Origin: Thioalkalivibrio sp. ALJ24
GTDB lineage: Bacteria; Pseudomonadota; Gammaproteobacteria; Ectothiorhodospirales; Ectothiorhodospiraceae
Direction: 5' to 3'
NCBI RefSeq assembly: GCF_000377785.1
Contig: NZ_KB898732.1
Span: 1-64,000, forward strand
DNA length: 64,000 nucleotides
The notes under the pieces: model-generated
Seen by the model: only the letters and a program-made list of their open reading frames with translations
Told to the model about the DNA's origin: nothing
Database searches by the model: none
Shown: positions 17,462-25,311 of the stretch, piece by piece
How positions within the stretch are numbered: the first letter of the stretch is position 1
How the letters are laid out: the number at the start of each line of letters is the position of its first letter
Made by a program: the position numbers and the translations under genes

Positions 17462-18931
17462 TCAACGGAGATGACGCCAGTCCTTCAGTTGTTCGACTAG
17501 CGGCCGAGGGTCCTCGGAGCCGCGGCGCAGGTGTTCTTCCAGGGCCTGCTGGGAGCCGAATCGCTCCGAGGCAAAACGGTGCACCGGTGCCTGCGGCGCG
17601 ACAGTCGGGCGCGACTCGGCGATGCCGGCACCCAGCGGGGGCGGTGTCGGTTCCTCGTGCAGAGGGGGCTGGTCCAGAGGGGGCTGGTCGGTGTCTTCGA
17701 CCCGGCTCGCTGTTTCCCTGGTGTCGAGAAGGCGGCGGATTCCGCGCAGGGCCGAGGCCGAAGTCTCGGGGTGCTCCAGTAACCACTCGACGGTCGTCTC
17801 GGGATCAACCGCCGGTATCCCGAAACGTTCGCGATAATCCGCCTCCAGTGCCTGGATCCATTCGGCGATCCGGCACGGGTCACCGGAATCCGCCACCCGC
17901 TGGAACGATTCGCGCAGATCCGCGAGGGCATCGTCCCCGGGGGGCGGAACGGGCTCGGACTCCGGCTCCCGGGTCTGGAGGATGTCTGCTTCGACATCAT
18001 CATCCGGTGGCTCTTCGGCTTCTTCCCGGGAGACCGCTGCGTCTCCGACCAGCTGTCTCATCCAGAAACGGCTGAGGCTGTGGCCCCTGGCCGGATTGAA
18101 GCTGTCGGTCGCCAGGGAGCGGGCCAGTCGTCGGAAAGGTCGCGCCGACGGATCCTCCTCGCCGAACAGGGCCACCGGGTGCTGCAGGGTCACCGCGGAA
18201 CGCAGGCTTTCGTCTCTCTGGATGAATCCGAGAAACTGGACCCTGCTCTTCAGGTACTTTTCCACGGCCGCGCTGAACCGCTGGAACACGGTTCGCGCCT
18301 CATCGATGCCGCTGACCATGTTCACGACCACCCCGCAGTCGACCTGTTGCCGTCGCAGCAGGAGCTTGAGCAGGGAAAAGGCATCCGTCAGCGAGGTGGG
18401 TTCGGGGGTGATGACCAGCAGGATCCGGTCCCCGGCCGCCAGGAAATCCAGGGTCGTGTCTCCGATGCCGGCTGCGGTATCCACGATCAGATCATCGAAC
18501 CGGCGCTCGATGCGCGCCAGTTCCGTTACCAGGCGTCGCTGGCGTGCCGGCGAAAGCTCCACGAATTCGCGGATCCCGCTGGCGCCCGGAATGATCTTCA
18601 GGCCGTGCGGCCCCTCCAGCAGGATCTCCTCGATCGAGCATTCCTCGGCGAGGACTTCGGCGAGCCCCTTTTCCGGTCGCAAGCCGAGCAGGATGTTCAC
18701 GTTGGCCAGGCCGGTATCGGCATCGAGGACACACACCCGGCGCCCCTGGCGCGCCAGGGTGATGCCGAGGTTCACCGCGATGCTGGACTTGCCCACACCT
18801 CCCTTGCCGCTGGCGACAGGCAGCACGCGCGGACGCGATACGGATTCGCGCCGGTCGGGCGATTCCGTGCCTGCGTTCGCGGCAGGGGCCGGCGTGGGGA
18901 TTCCTGGTTCACGCAACGCTCTGTTTCCCAT
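17462..18931 (-). CDS. MinD/FlhG-like P-loop ATPase with long C-terminal extension
   Basis: About 489 residues from ATG 18931 (a GTG at 18943 would add four). After a short Pro/Ala-rich tail, residues 35-280 are a MinD/ParA-type ATPase: deviant Walker A SGKGGVGKSS, Walker A' LDADTGLANVNILLG, and DDLIVDTAAGIGDTTLDFL. The overall pattern is closest to FlhG/YlxH (ITPEPTSLTDAFSLLK). The remaining 200 residues are acidic and proline-rich with a short tandem DQPPL repeat and no recognised domain. FlhG-like ATPases control the number or placement of polar structures; no flagellar genes are nearby, so a role in positioning the polysaccharide machinery is a guess. It is divergent from the HDOD kinase gene (about 140 bp apart). 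Confidence 0.72.
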   Translation of the reverse strand: MGNRALREPGIPTPAPAANAGTESPDRRESVSRPRVLPVASGKGGVGKSSIAVNLGITLARQGRRVCVLDADTGLANVNILLGLRPEKGLAEVLAEECSIEEILLEGPHGLKIIPGASGIREFVELSPARQRRLVTELARIERRFDDLIVDTAAGIGDTTLDFLAAGDRILLVITPEPTSLTDAFSLLKLLLRRQQVDCGVVVNMVSGIDEARTVFQRFSAAVEKYLKSRVQFLGFIQRDESLRSAVTLQHPVALFGEEDPSARPFRRLARSLATDSFNPARGHSLSRFWMRQLVGDAAVSREEAEEPPDDDVEADILQTREPESEPVPPPGDDALADLRESFQRVADSGDPCRIAEWIQALEADYRERFGIPAVDPETTVEWLLEHPETSASALRGIRRLLDTRETASRVEDTDQPPLDQPPLHEEPTPPPLGAGIAESRPTVAPQAPVHRFASERFGSQQALEEHLRRGSEDPRPLVEQLKDWRHLR

Positions 18932-19083
18932 TACCGGATACACTGGCGCAGGACAATTCCGGGAAGTATAGTAGGAAATCGGGCGCCGAATCGCGACAGA
19001 TTCCGGATGCGGTCTCGCGCGCGCCGCCGGGGGCGCCCGGCCACCATCAGCAGGGGCCGTTATTCAGGGCTCCGGGGAGCGGC

Positions 19084-21189
19084 ATGGTCAGGGTCAGTGC
19101 ATCAACGGAAAGTGTTCCCAGCCTGCCTCAGACGCTGGTGGCGATCCTCGATGCATCGGATCCGGCTGACGCCGATTTCGCGGCTCTGGGACACGCCATC
19201 CTGCAGGACGGTGGGATGGCGACTCGTCTGGTGGCCGCCGCCAATTCGCCGGCCTTCTACCGCAGCTCGCCCTGCCGCACCGTCGATCGCGCCCTGCTCA
19301 CCCTCGGCCTCGATACCGTACGCGACCTGGCCCTGACCGCGGCCATTCAGCAGCTGTTTGGTCAGTACCGACCGCGACATCGGGAGTATCTCCGCGAGAT
19401 CTGGCGACGGGCCTTGACGACCGCCCACATGGGCCAGGTTCTGGCGACCCTCACGCGCTACCCGCGACCGGAGGAGGCCTACCTTGCCGGCCTTCTCGTC
19501 GATCTGGGGCGTTTGATTCGCCTGAGCGAGGACGAGGGGCATTACTGGCCCCTCTTGCAGGGGGCCGGCGATGATCATGAGCTTCTGGAGCTCGAGCGTG
19601 CGCATTATGATCGCAGTCATGCCGAACTGGCTGCGGATCATCTGGAATCCTGGGGTCTGGGAACGTGGATCGCCGACGCAGTCCGCTACCACCTCGCCCC
19701 GGCGGAACAGGTTCGCGATGCCCACCAGCTCGTCAAGCTGGTGAACCTCGCCAGCGCCCTCGGCCCGGTGCCCGGGGGCAGCGAATCATCCGTTACGGAT
19801 GCCGCTCTGGTTGCGGCGCACACCCTGTTTGATCTCAACGAAGGGCTGACCCGCGAACTGCGTGGGCGGATCGACAAGGATGTGGCGCGCATTGCCGGGT
19901 CGCTCGGGATCGAACTCGGCGATGGCCCCGGTCTGGGCGGCGATGAGCACACTGAAGACAGCCTGGAACGCCGGGCCGAGGCCGCTCTGGGCGAGCGCGT
20001 GCGGGATCTCACCGAAATCGATCGCCTGAACGGCGTGCTGGCCCGCAGCGACTCGGTGCAGGCGTGCTCCGATGCCGTCCGGCGTTCCCTGTTTCTGACC
20101 CTGGGGGTGGAGCAGAGTCTGCTCTTTTTGCGCGACGCGGGGGGCGCGAGTCTGTCCGCATGGATGGAGGACGATGAAGCCCCCGAGTTCACCCTGCCCC
20201 TGCTGCCCGGGCGCAGTCTCGTTACCGATACCCTGCTGGACCGTGAAAGCCGGCGCCACGAGCGCACCGCTGACGGGGTGATCCCCGTGGTGGATCAACA
20301 GCTCTTCCGCGTGTGTGGCAGCGAGGTTCTCTGGGCCTTTCCGTTGGTCGACGCGAACGAAGAACCGGTCGGCGTGCTGATTCTGGGGCTGGAGCGGAAC
20401 CAGGCCGACGCCCTGGAGGCCCGTAGCGGCTTTATCCGTGCGCTGTCACGCGAGATCGCCCGCGCGCTGAGTGCCATTCAGCCGGAGCCGCCACGCGCTC
20501 CCGCTCCCGCCACCGAACCCGGCGTTTCCGGCGAGATGATTCGCGAGACGCTGCATGAGGCCGGCACCCCCCTCAGCATCATCCAGAACTACCTGGGTGC
20601 CCTTCGAATGAAGCTCTCGGAAGATCCTGAAGCGCAACACGAGCTCGGTCTGATACGCGAGGAGATCGATCGTGTCGGGCGGATCCTGATGCGTCTGCGT
20701 GACCCCGAATCCGGCGACCGGTCGACCCCGACCGATCTGAATGCCACCGTCCAGCGGGTTGCGCAGGTGTTTGAGGGTTCGCTTGGCGAGGCGCACGACA
20801 TCCGGTTACAGCTCGAGCTGGCCCCGGAGTCGCCGGTCGTCGACGTGCCTCCGGACCACCTGCGTCAAATCCTGACGAATCTGCTGACGAATGCGGTGGA
20901 GGCAATCGAGTCCGGGGGCAGGATCGGGGTCCGGACCATGGTCCCGAACGGGCTTGAGGGCCGCCGTACGGCGCTGCTCAGCATTGAGGACGACGGCCCC
21001 GGGATCCCGGCCGAGGTGCTCGACGCAGGTTTCGAGCCGGTGCCCTCGACCAAGGGCGGAGGCCACGCGGGGGTCGGCCTGAGTATCGTGAAACGCCTGG
21101 CCGATGAAGCGGGAGCCAGGATCGAGGTGCAAAGCAACGAGCAAGGAACGCGTTTCGAGCTCTGGCTACCCTGTACACCCGACACCTGA
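19084..21189 (+). CDS. HDOD-domain sensor histidine kinase
   Basis: 701-residue cytoplasmic protein. Residues about 15-215 form an HDOD domain (LPQTLVAILD, DGGMATRLVAAANSPAF, LGLDTVRDLALTAAI, GLLVDLGRLI). A GAF-like middle segment lies at about 320-460. The kinase core starts near 480 with His491 in the H-box HEAGTPLSIIQNYL. The ATPase domain shows LRQILTNLLTNAVEAI (N-box), IEDDGPGIP (G1) and GHAGVGLSIVKRLADEAG (G2). No membrane segment is visible, so it senses an internal cue. It is followed after 56 bp by a receiver-GGDEF-EAL gene, its probable partner, making a two-component route to cyclic-di-GMP. Confidence 0.9.
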   Translation: MVRVSASTESVPSLPQTLVAILDASDPADADFAALGHAILQDGGMATRLVAAANSPAFYRSSPCRTVDRALLTLGLDTVRDLALTAAIQQLFGQYRPRHREYLREIWRRALTTAHMGQVLATLTRYPRPEEAYLAGLLVDLGRLIRLSEDEGHYWPLLQGAGDDHELLELERAHYDRSHAELAADHLESWGLGTWIADAVRYHLAPAEQVRDAHQLVKLVNLASALGPVPGGSESSVTDAALVAAHTLFDLNEGLTRELRGRIDKDVARIAGSLGIELGDGPGLGGDEHTEDSLERRAEAALGERVRDLTEIDRLNGVLARSDSVQACSDAVRRSLFLTLGVEQSLLFLRDAGGASLSAWMEDDEAPEFTLPLLPGRSLVTDTLLDRESRRHERTADGVIPVVDQQLFRVCGSEVLWAFPLVDANEEPVGVLILGLERNQADALEARSGFIRALSREIARALSAIQPEPPRAPAPATEPGVSGEMIRETLHEAGTPLSIIQNYLGALRMKLSEDPEAQHELGLIREEIDRVGRILMRLRDPESGDRSTPTDLNATVQRVAQVFEGSLGEAHDIRLQLELAPESPVVDVPPDHLRQILTNLLTNAVEAIESGGRIGVRTMVPNGLEGRRTALLSIEDDGPGIPAEVLDAGFEPVPSTKGGGHAGVGLSIVKRLADEAGARIEVQSNEQGTRFELWLPCTPDT

Positions 21190-21245
21190 TCCGACAGGAA
21201 CAGGGTTGACCGAGCAGCCGCACGAGCTGCAGGGAGAATTCCCGA

Positions 21246-23390
21246 ATGAGCGAAGGGGCCACCCGAGACGATTCAGACCGAGCTCGCCGTCTGCTGCTGG
21301 TCGACGACGATCCGGCCCTTCTGCGCAGTCTGGAAAACCTCCTGACGCCGCAGGGTTTCGAGGTGAATACGGCGAACGGCGGAAGGGCTGCGATCGAACG
21401 CCTGCGTGAAACGCACTACGACCTTCTGCTGCTCGATCTGGGCATGCCGGATCTGGGCGGTCGCGAGGTCCTGCGTTTCATGCAGACACACGATCGGGTC
21501 GTGCCGACCGTAGTGATCAGCGGCAACGCTTCAGCGGATGACGTCGCGGGTGCGATACGCGACGGCGCAGACGACTATCTGAAAAAGCCGTACCAGCCCG
21601 AGGAGCTGATCGCGACGGTCCGCAATGTTCTGCACAGGAAGGATCTGGAAGCGGCCAACCGGAACATGCGCCGGCGCCTGGAGCAGTCCGAGCGTCTGCA
21701 CCGGCTGATCGTGAACAACTCTCCGGACATCGTCTTCGTGCTGGACAGCGCCGGACACTTCCGCTTTGTGAATGCACGGGCTCACGAACTGCTGGGTTAC
21801 GCCCGTCAGGATCTGCTGGGGCGCTCCGTCCTCGATCTGGTCGGCGCCGAGGACCGGGACAAGGCGGCCTATTTCTTCAATCAGGCCGGGCACGGCGGGA
21901 CCCATCTGCGCTCGGTGGAACTGGTGTTGAAACCGAAGGAGGGGGGCGACTGGGCCCAGCGTTACTTCGAGGTCGCCGTGTGTCCCACCCCGGTGGAGGG
22001 GGGCGATACGGAGAATCTCATCTACGGCACCGCCCGCGATGTCACGGAGCGCAAGGAATCCGAGGCCTTCATCAATTTCCAGGCCTATCATGATCTGCTC
22101 ACCCGCCTGCCGAACCGGGCCCTCTTCCGTGACCGCGTGGAAGTGGCGATCGCCCATGCCGAACGCTACCAGTCACGCCTGGCGGTGATCTTCATCGACC
22201 TCAACCGGTTCAAGGTCATCAACGACTCCCTCGGGCATACGCTCGGTGACCGCCTGCTGCAGGCCGTGGCCCAGCGCCTGCAGGGCTGTATCCGCGAGAG
22301 CGATACCCTCTGCCGCTTCGGCGGCGACGAGTTCACCCTTCTGCTCCCGGGGATTGCGGACAGTCAGGCTGCGGTCCAGGTCGGCGAGAAGCTTGTGGAG
22401 AGCCTGCAGACGCCGTTTTATCTGGGGGGCGATCAGGAGCTTCACGTGGGCGCCAGCCTCGGGATTGCGGTGTATCCCGAAGGCGGGGATTCGCTGGAGG
22501 CGCTGATCCGGCATGCCGACATCGCGATGTACCGGGAAAAAAGCACCGGCAAGAACGGTGTCTGTCTTTTCGAGCCGGAGATGGAGGGCGCAACGCCCAA
22601 TCGGCTGGAACTCGAGCAGGACCTGCGCAGGGCGCTGGAGCGCGACGAATTCTGCGTGCTGTATCAGCCGCAGGTCAGTGGCGAGGACGGGCGTCTTCTG
22701 GGGGTCGAGGCCCTGGTCCGCTGGAGCCACCCGAAGCGGGGCGAGCTGGGCCCCACGGAGTTCATCCCCCTTGCGGAGGAGACGCGCCTGATTGTCGAAC
22801 TGGATCGGCTTACCCTGCGCCAGGCGATACGCGGTCTCAATAAAGTGAACGGGCAATGCCCGGATTTGCGCCTGTCCGTGAACCTGTCGCCCGCTCTTTT
22901 CGAAGGGGACGGCTTTGTTGATGAGCTGCTGGAGTTCCTTCACAGCGAGGGTTTCCCGGCCGAGAGGCTGGAAATCGAGATCACCGAAAGCCTGTTGCTG
23001 AATGATGCCGAGGACACCATTGCCAAGCTGAATCGCCTCAGCGCTGCCGGTGTCCGGATTGCGGTGGATGACTTCGGGACCGGCTACTCGTCACTCAGCT
23101 ATCTGCAGAAATTCCCGCTGCATACCCTCAAGATTGACCGCAGTTTCGTTCGCGCCGTCTGCAACGACGGGGAGGCCTGCATCGTGAACGCCATTGTTTC
23201 CATGGCGCGCGGCCTGCAGATGGATATCGTGGCGGAAGGGGTCGAAACCACGGCCGAGCGCGATTATCTCCGCCGTCTGGGCTGTCCGGTGCTGCAGGGC
23301 TTCCTGTTCGGGCGGCCCGCGCCGCTGGAGCACGTACTGACCAGCTGCGCCACGCCTGCCCGGTCTGACCGTTTACCCTACGACGCTTGA
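21246..23390 (+). CDS. Response regulator with PAS, GGDEF and EAL domains
   Basis: 714-residue cyclic-di-GMP enzyme. The receiver domain (15-125) has LLVDDDPALL and phospho-acceptor Asp64 in LLLLDLGMPD. A PAS domain follows (about 145-270, IVNNSPDIVFVLDSAGHF). The diguanylate cyclase has an intact GGDEF at 359-363 with an I-site RESD exactly five residues before it, so product inhibition is expected. The phosphodiesterase domain carries EALVRW at 488-493, EITESLLL and DDFGTGYSSLSYLQ, so both activities may be present. The start at 21246 follows a purine-rich ribosome site (AGGGAGAA). It is probably phosphorylated by the HDOD kinase upstream and may adjust polysaccharide output. Confidence 0.93.
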   Translation: MSEGATRDDSDRARRLLLVDDDPALLRSLENLLTPQGFEVNTANGGRAAIERLRETHYDLLLLDLGMPDLGGREVLRFMQTHDRVVPTVVISGNASADDVAGAIRDGADDYLKKPYQPEELIATVRNVLHRKDLEAANRNMRRRLEQSERLHRLIVNNSPDIVFVLDSAGHFRFVNARAHELLGYARQDLLGRSVLDLVGAEDRDKAAYFFNQAGHGGTHLRSVELVLKPKEGGDWAQRYFEVAVCPTPVEGGDTENLIYGTARDVTERKESEAFINFQAYHDLLTRLPNRALFRDRVEVAIAHAERYQSRLAVIFIDLNRFKVINDSLGHTLGDRLLQAVAQRLQGCIRESDTLCRFGGDEFTLLLPGIADSQAAVQVGEKLVESLQTPFYLGGDQELHVGASLGIAVYPEGGDSLEALIRHADIAMYREKSTGKNGVCLFEPEMEGATPNRLELEQDLRRALERDEFCVLYQPQVSGEDGRLLGVEALVRWSHPKRGELGPTEFIPLAEETRLIVELDRLTLRQAIRGLNKVNGQCPDLRLSVNLSPALFEGDGFVDELLEFLHSEGFPAERLEIEITESLLLNDAEDTIAKLNRLSAAGVRIAVDDFGTGYSSLSYLQKFPLHTLKIDRSFVRAVCNDGEACIVNAIVSMARGLQMDIVAEGVETTAERDYLRRLGCPVLQGFLFGRPAPLEHVLTSCATPARSDRLPYDA

Positions 23391-23401
23391 GGGGTGGTAG
23401 T

Positions 23402-23428
23402 TGCCTTTGGTCGAGCTCGGCAAAGGCA
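23402..23428 (+). terminator. Hairpin downstream of the GGDEF/EAL gene
   Basis: TGCCTTTG and CAAAGGCA form a perfect 8-bp stem around an 11-nt loop, 11 bp after the stop codon at 23390. The following bases are TACTTAAAC rather than a T tract, so termination efficiency is uncertain, but the position fits the end of the two-gene regulatory operon. Confidence 0.45.
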
Positions 23429-23546
23429 TACTTAAACTAGGCGTAAGGATGGCTTGATCCGAGTGTCGTAATATGGCAGGGCCAGACGGGTTGTTCACAC
23501 GTTTCGTCGCGTGAGGAGGCCGTCGATCTTCTGTCGAGACCTGCAT

Positions 23547-24227
23547 ATGTACCAAGACTCTCCGCTTCAGATCTGCCGTGTGCGTTCCGAATCCCTGAAG
23601 CGCATCCACTTTCGGATTCGCTATCAGACGTATTGCGTGAAGAAGAATTATGAACCGCGCGATGCGTATCCGGACGGGCTCGAACGCGACGAGCATGATG
23701 CCTATGCGGAGCATTTTCTGGTGCGCTCCAACGCATGCAGCAAGCCCGGACAGTGGGTCGGGACCATGCGGCTCATCCCGCCGCGGAAGGAACGATCCTC
23801 GACGGCATTGGACGCTTCGACCATCGAGGTGTCCCGGCTGATCGTGAGTGACCCGGAAGCGCGTGGCAGTTCCCGGGTCCTGTATCTTCTGTGCCAGGCA
23901 GCGCAGGCGTACGCCGTGGAGCAGGCTTACACGCATCTCTCGTTTCTGGTTCGACCGGGACTTGCCCGTATTCTCAAACGCCACGGATTGCCCATCGAGC
24001 AGGCCGGCGAGGCCTGCGACCACCGGGGAGTGCGTATTCCGTACCGGATCCACGCCGAAAAGGCGCGTGAAGGACTTGAACGCTGGCGTGCGCGGCTGGG
24101 GTTGCCCGCGTCCGCCAGTTCGTCCGCATTGCACTACACTTCGTGCAGTAGTGCGCATTGTCCGCTCGGCTACTCCGACGGCCATCATCCAGCAGGCAAA
24201 AATCCAGAGGCGGAACTGTCCTTGTAG
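23547..24227 (+). CDS. Exosortase-system-associated acyltransferase (AHL-synthase-like), copy 1
   Basis: 226-residue protein of the PEP-CTERM/exosortase-associated acyltransferase family (TIGR03694), distantly related to LuxI-type N-acyl-homoserine-lactone synthases. The core pattern is visible: RIRYQTYCVKKNYEP, GTMRLIPP, TIEVSRLIVSDPEARG, then LVRPGLARILKRHGLPIEQAGEACDHRGVRIPYRI. The start at 23547 is the first ATG of the conserved part. It lacks the FDRYF-type N-terminal segment found in copy 2 (47028-47801). The family is presumed to make an acylated product from acyl-CoA or acyl-ACP; the product is unknown and it is not a demonstrated quorum-signal synthase. It stands in front of a graveyard of related fragments and a LolA-like gene. 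Confidence 0.85.
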   Translation: MYQDSPLQICRVRSESLKRIHFRIRYQTYCVKKNYEPRDAYPDGLERDEHDAYAEHFLVRSNACSKPGQWVGTMRLIPPRKERSSTALDASTIEVSRLIVSDPEARGSSRVLYLLCQAAQAYAVEQAYTHLSFLVRPGLARILKRHGLPIEQAGEACDHRGVRIPYRIHAEKAREGLERWRARLGLPASASSSALHYTSCSSAHCPLGYSDGHHPAGKNPEAELSL

Positions 24228-24257
24228 GCGGTACGACGTTTGAGGCCGCCGGGGTTT

Positions 24258-24502
24258 CGACCATTCGAAGACGAATCCGTAACCAAATCCGCGAGAAGGA
24301 GCATGCCTTCGCGCTGATGGGGCCGGCCCTGACCGGCATCCTGCCCGGAGCGGGGGTGCCTGCCACAGGCGGATGTGGCCATGCCATGACCGGGGCAGCC
24401 CCGGGTCGAAGCACTTCGCGACATGGCCCCGGACTGCTCCATTTTGCCCCCGAGGGCATGAGTTTTGACCGGTATTTCGACCTGCACGAGGTGAACACAT
24501 GA
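24258..24502 (+). pseudogene. Remnants of exosortase-associated acyltransferase genes
   Basis: Two short stretches in one frame resemble acyltransferase copy 2. First, EKEHAFALMGPALTGIL followed by GVPATGGCGHAMTG (from about 24292) aligns with KRHAFAMMEPALARIL and the following conserved segment near the C-terminus of that protein. Second, MSFDRYFDLHEVNT (24458-24499, stop at 24500-24502) aligns with its N-terminus, DSFNRYFSLTEPRT. The order C-terminal piece then N-terminal piece indicates at least two decayed copies in tandem. The second piece overlaps the first bases of the LolA-like gene. The matches are short and read by eye. Confidence 0.5.
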
Positions 24503-25311
24503 TCCGAGCCATCCCGCCGCTCGCTCTCACCGGACTGCTGGCCTTCGGGCTTGCAGCCCCCGTGATGGCCAGCGGGTACTCCGACGGTGAGGCCCTGGCC
24601 GAGGCCATCTACGAACGTCCGGACGGGAATGACGCCGTCACTCGCGGCCAGATGACCCTGACCGGCGAGGGGCGCAGACGCGATCGAGTGCGCGAGAGCT
24701 ACCAATACCGGCTTGACGGCGACGAGGGGGAAAGCTGGAACCTGATCCGTTTCACTTCGCCGAGCAATATTGCGGAAACCGCCCTTCTGGTGCACAACCA
24801 TCCCGGCGGCGATGTGGATCAGTGGCTGTTCCTTCCGGCGGTCCAGCGCGAGCGCCGTATCAGCAGCGAAAACCGTGGCGGAAGTTTCGTTCAGTCCGAG
24901 CTCTACTTCGAAGATCTCGAGGATCGCGAACCGCACAAGGACGACCACCGGATCGTCGGGACCGACACCTTCGAGGATGTTGAAGTGACCCTGCTCGAAA
25001 GTACTCCGGTGGATCCGGACAATTCGGTGTACAGCAAGCGGCTGAGCTGGGTGCACGAAGAGACCCTGATCCCCTTGCGTATGGACCTCTTCGAAGGCGG
25101 GGAGGAGCCGTCCAGGCGCATGGAAGTCCAGGAGATTCAGGAGGTCCAGGGATACTGGACCATCATGCGCAGCACCATGACCGATCTGGAGAGCGGCCGC
25201 CAGACCGTGCTCAATGTCGACGAGGTCGTCTACGACACCGACCTGCCCCGCGACCTCTTTTCCACCCGCAGTCTGTCGGACCCCGAGCGTGCACGCCCCC
25301 ATCGTCCATGA
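24499..25311 (+). CDS. LolA-like outer-membrane lipoprotein-sorting family protein
   Basis: 270-residue exported protein with signal peptide (IPPLALTGLLAFGLAAPVMAS, cleavage around residue 25). The mature part is a LolA/LolB-like half-barrel of the COG2834 type: QMTLTGEGRRRDRVRESYQY, WNLIRFTSPSNIAETALLVHN, the central WLFLPAVQRERRIS and a late YWTIMRSTMTDL. Family members are usually encoded next to an RND/MMPL exporter and an outer-membrane barrel and probably carry a lipid across the periplasm. Here the barrel gene follows with a 23-bp overlap but the exporter is reduced to a 48-bp remnant. Confidence 0.85.
   Translation: MIRAIPPLALTGLLAFGLAAPVMASGYSDGEALAEAIYERPDGNDAVTRGQMTLTGEGRRRDRVRESYQYRLDGDEGESWNLIRFTSPSNIAETALLVHNHPGGDVDQWLFLPAVQRERRISSENRGGSFVQSELYFEDLEDREPHKDDHRIVGTDTFEDVEVTLLESTPVDPDNSVYSKRLSWVHEETLIPLRMDLFEGGEEPSRRMEVQEIQEVQGYWTIMRSTMTDLESGRQTVLNVDEVVYDTDLPRDLFSTRSLSDPERARPHRP

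Noticed and set aside
23388-23404. GG-N10-GC sequence before acyltransferase copy 1, considered as a sigma-54 promoter
   Set aside because: The -24 box matches poorly (GGGGTG in place of GGCACG) and it overlaps the end of the preceding gene and its hairpin.
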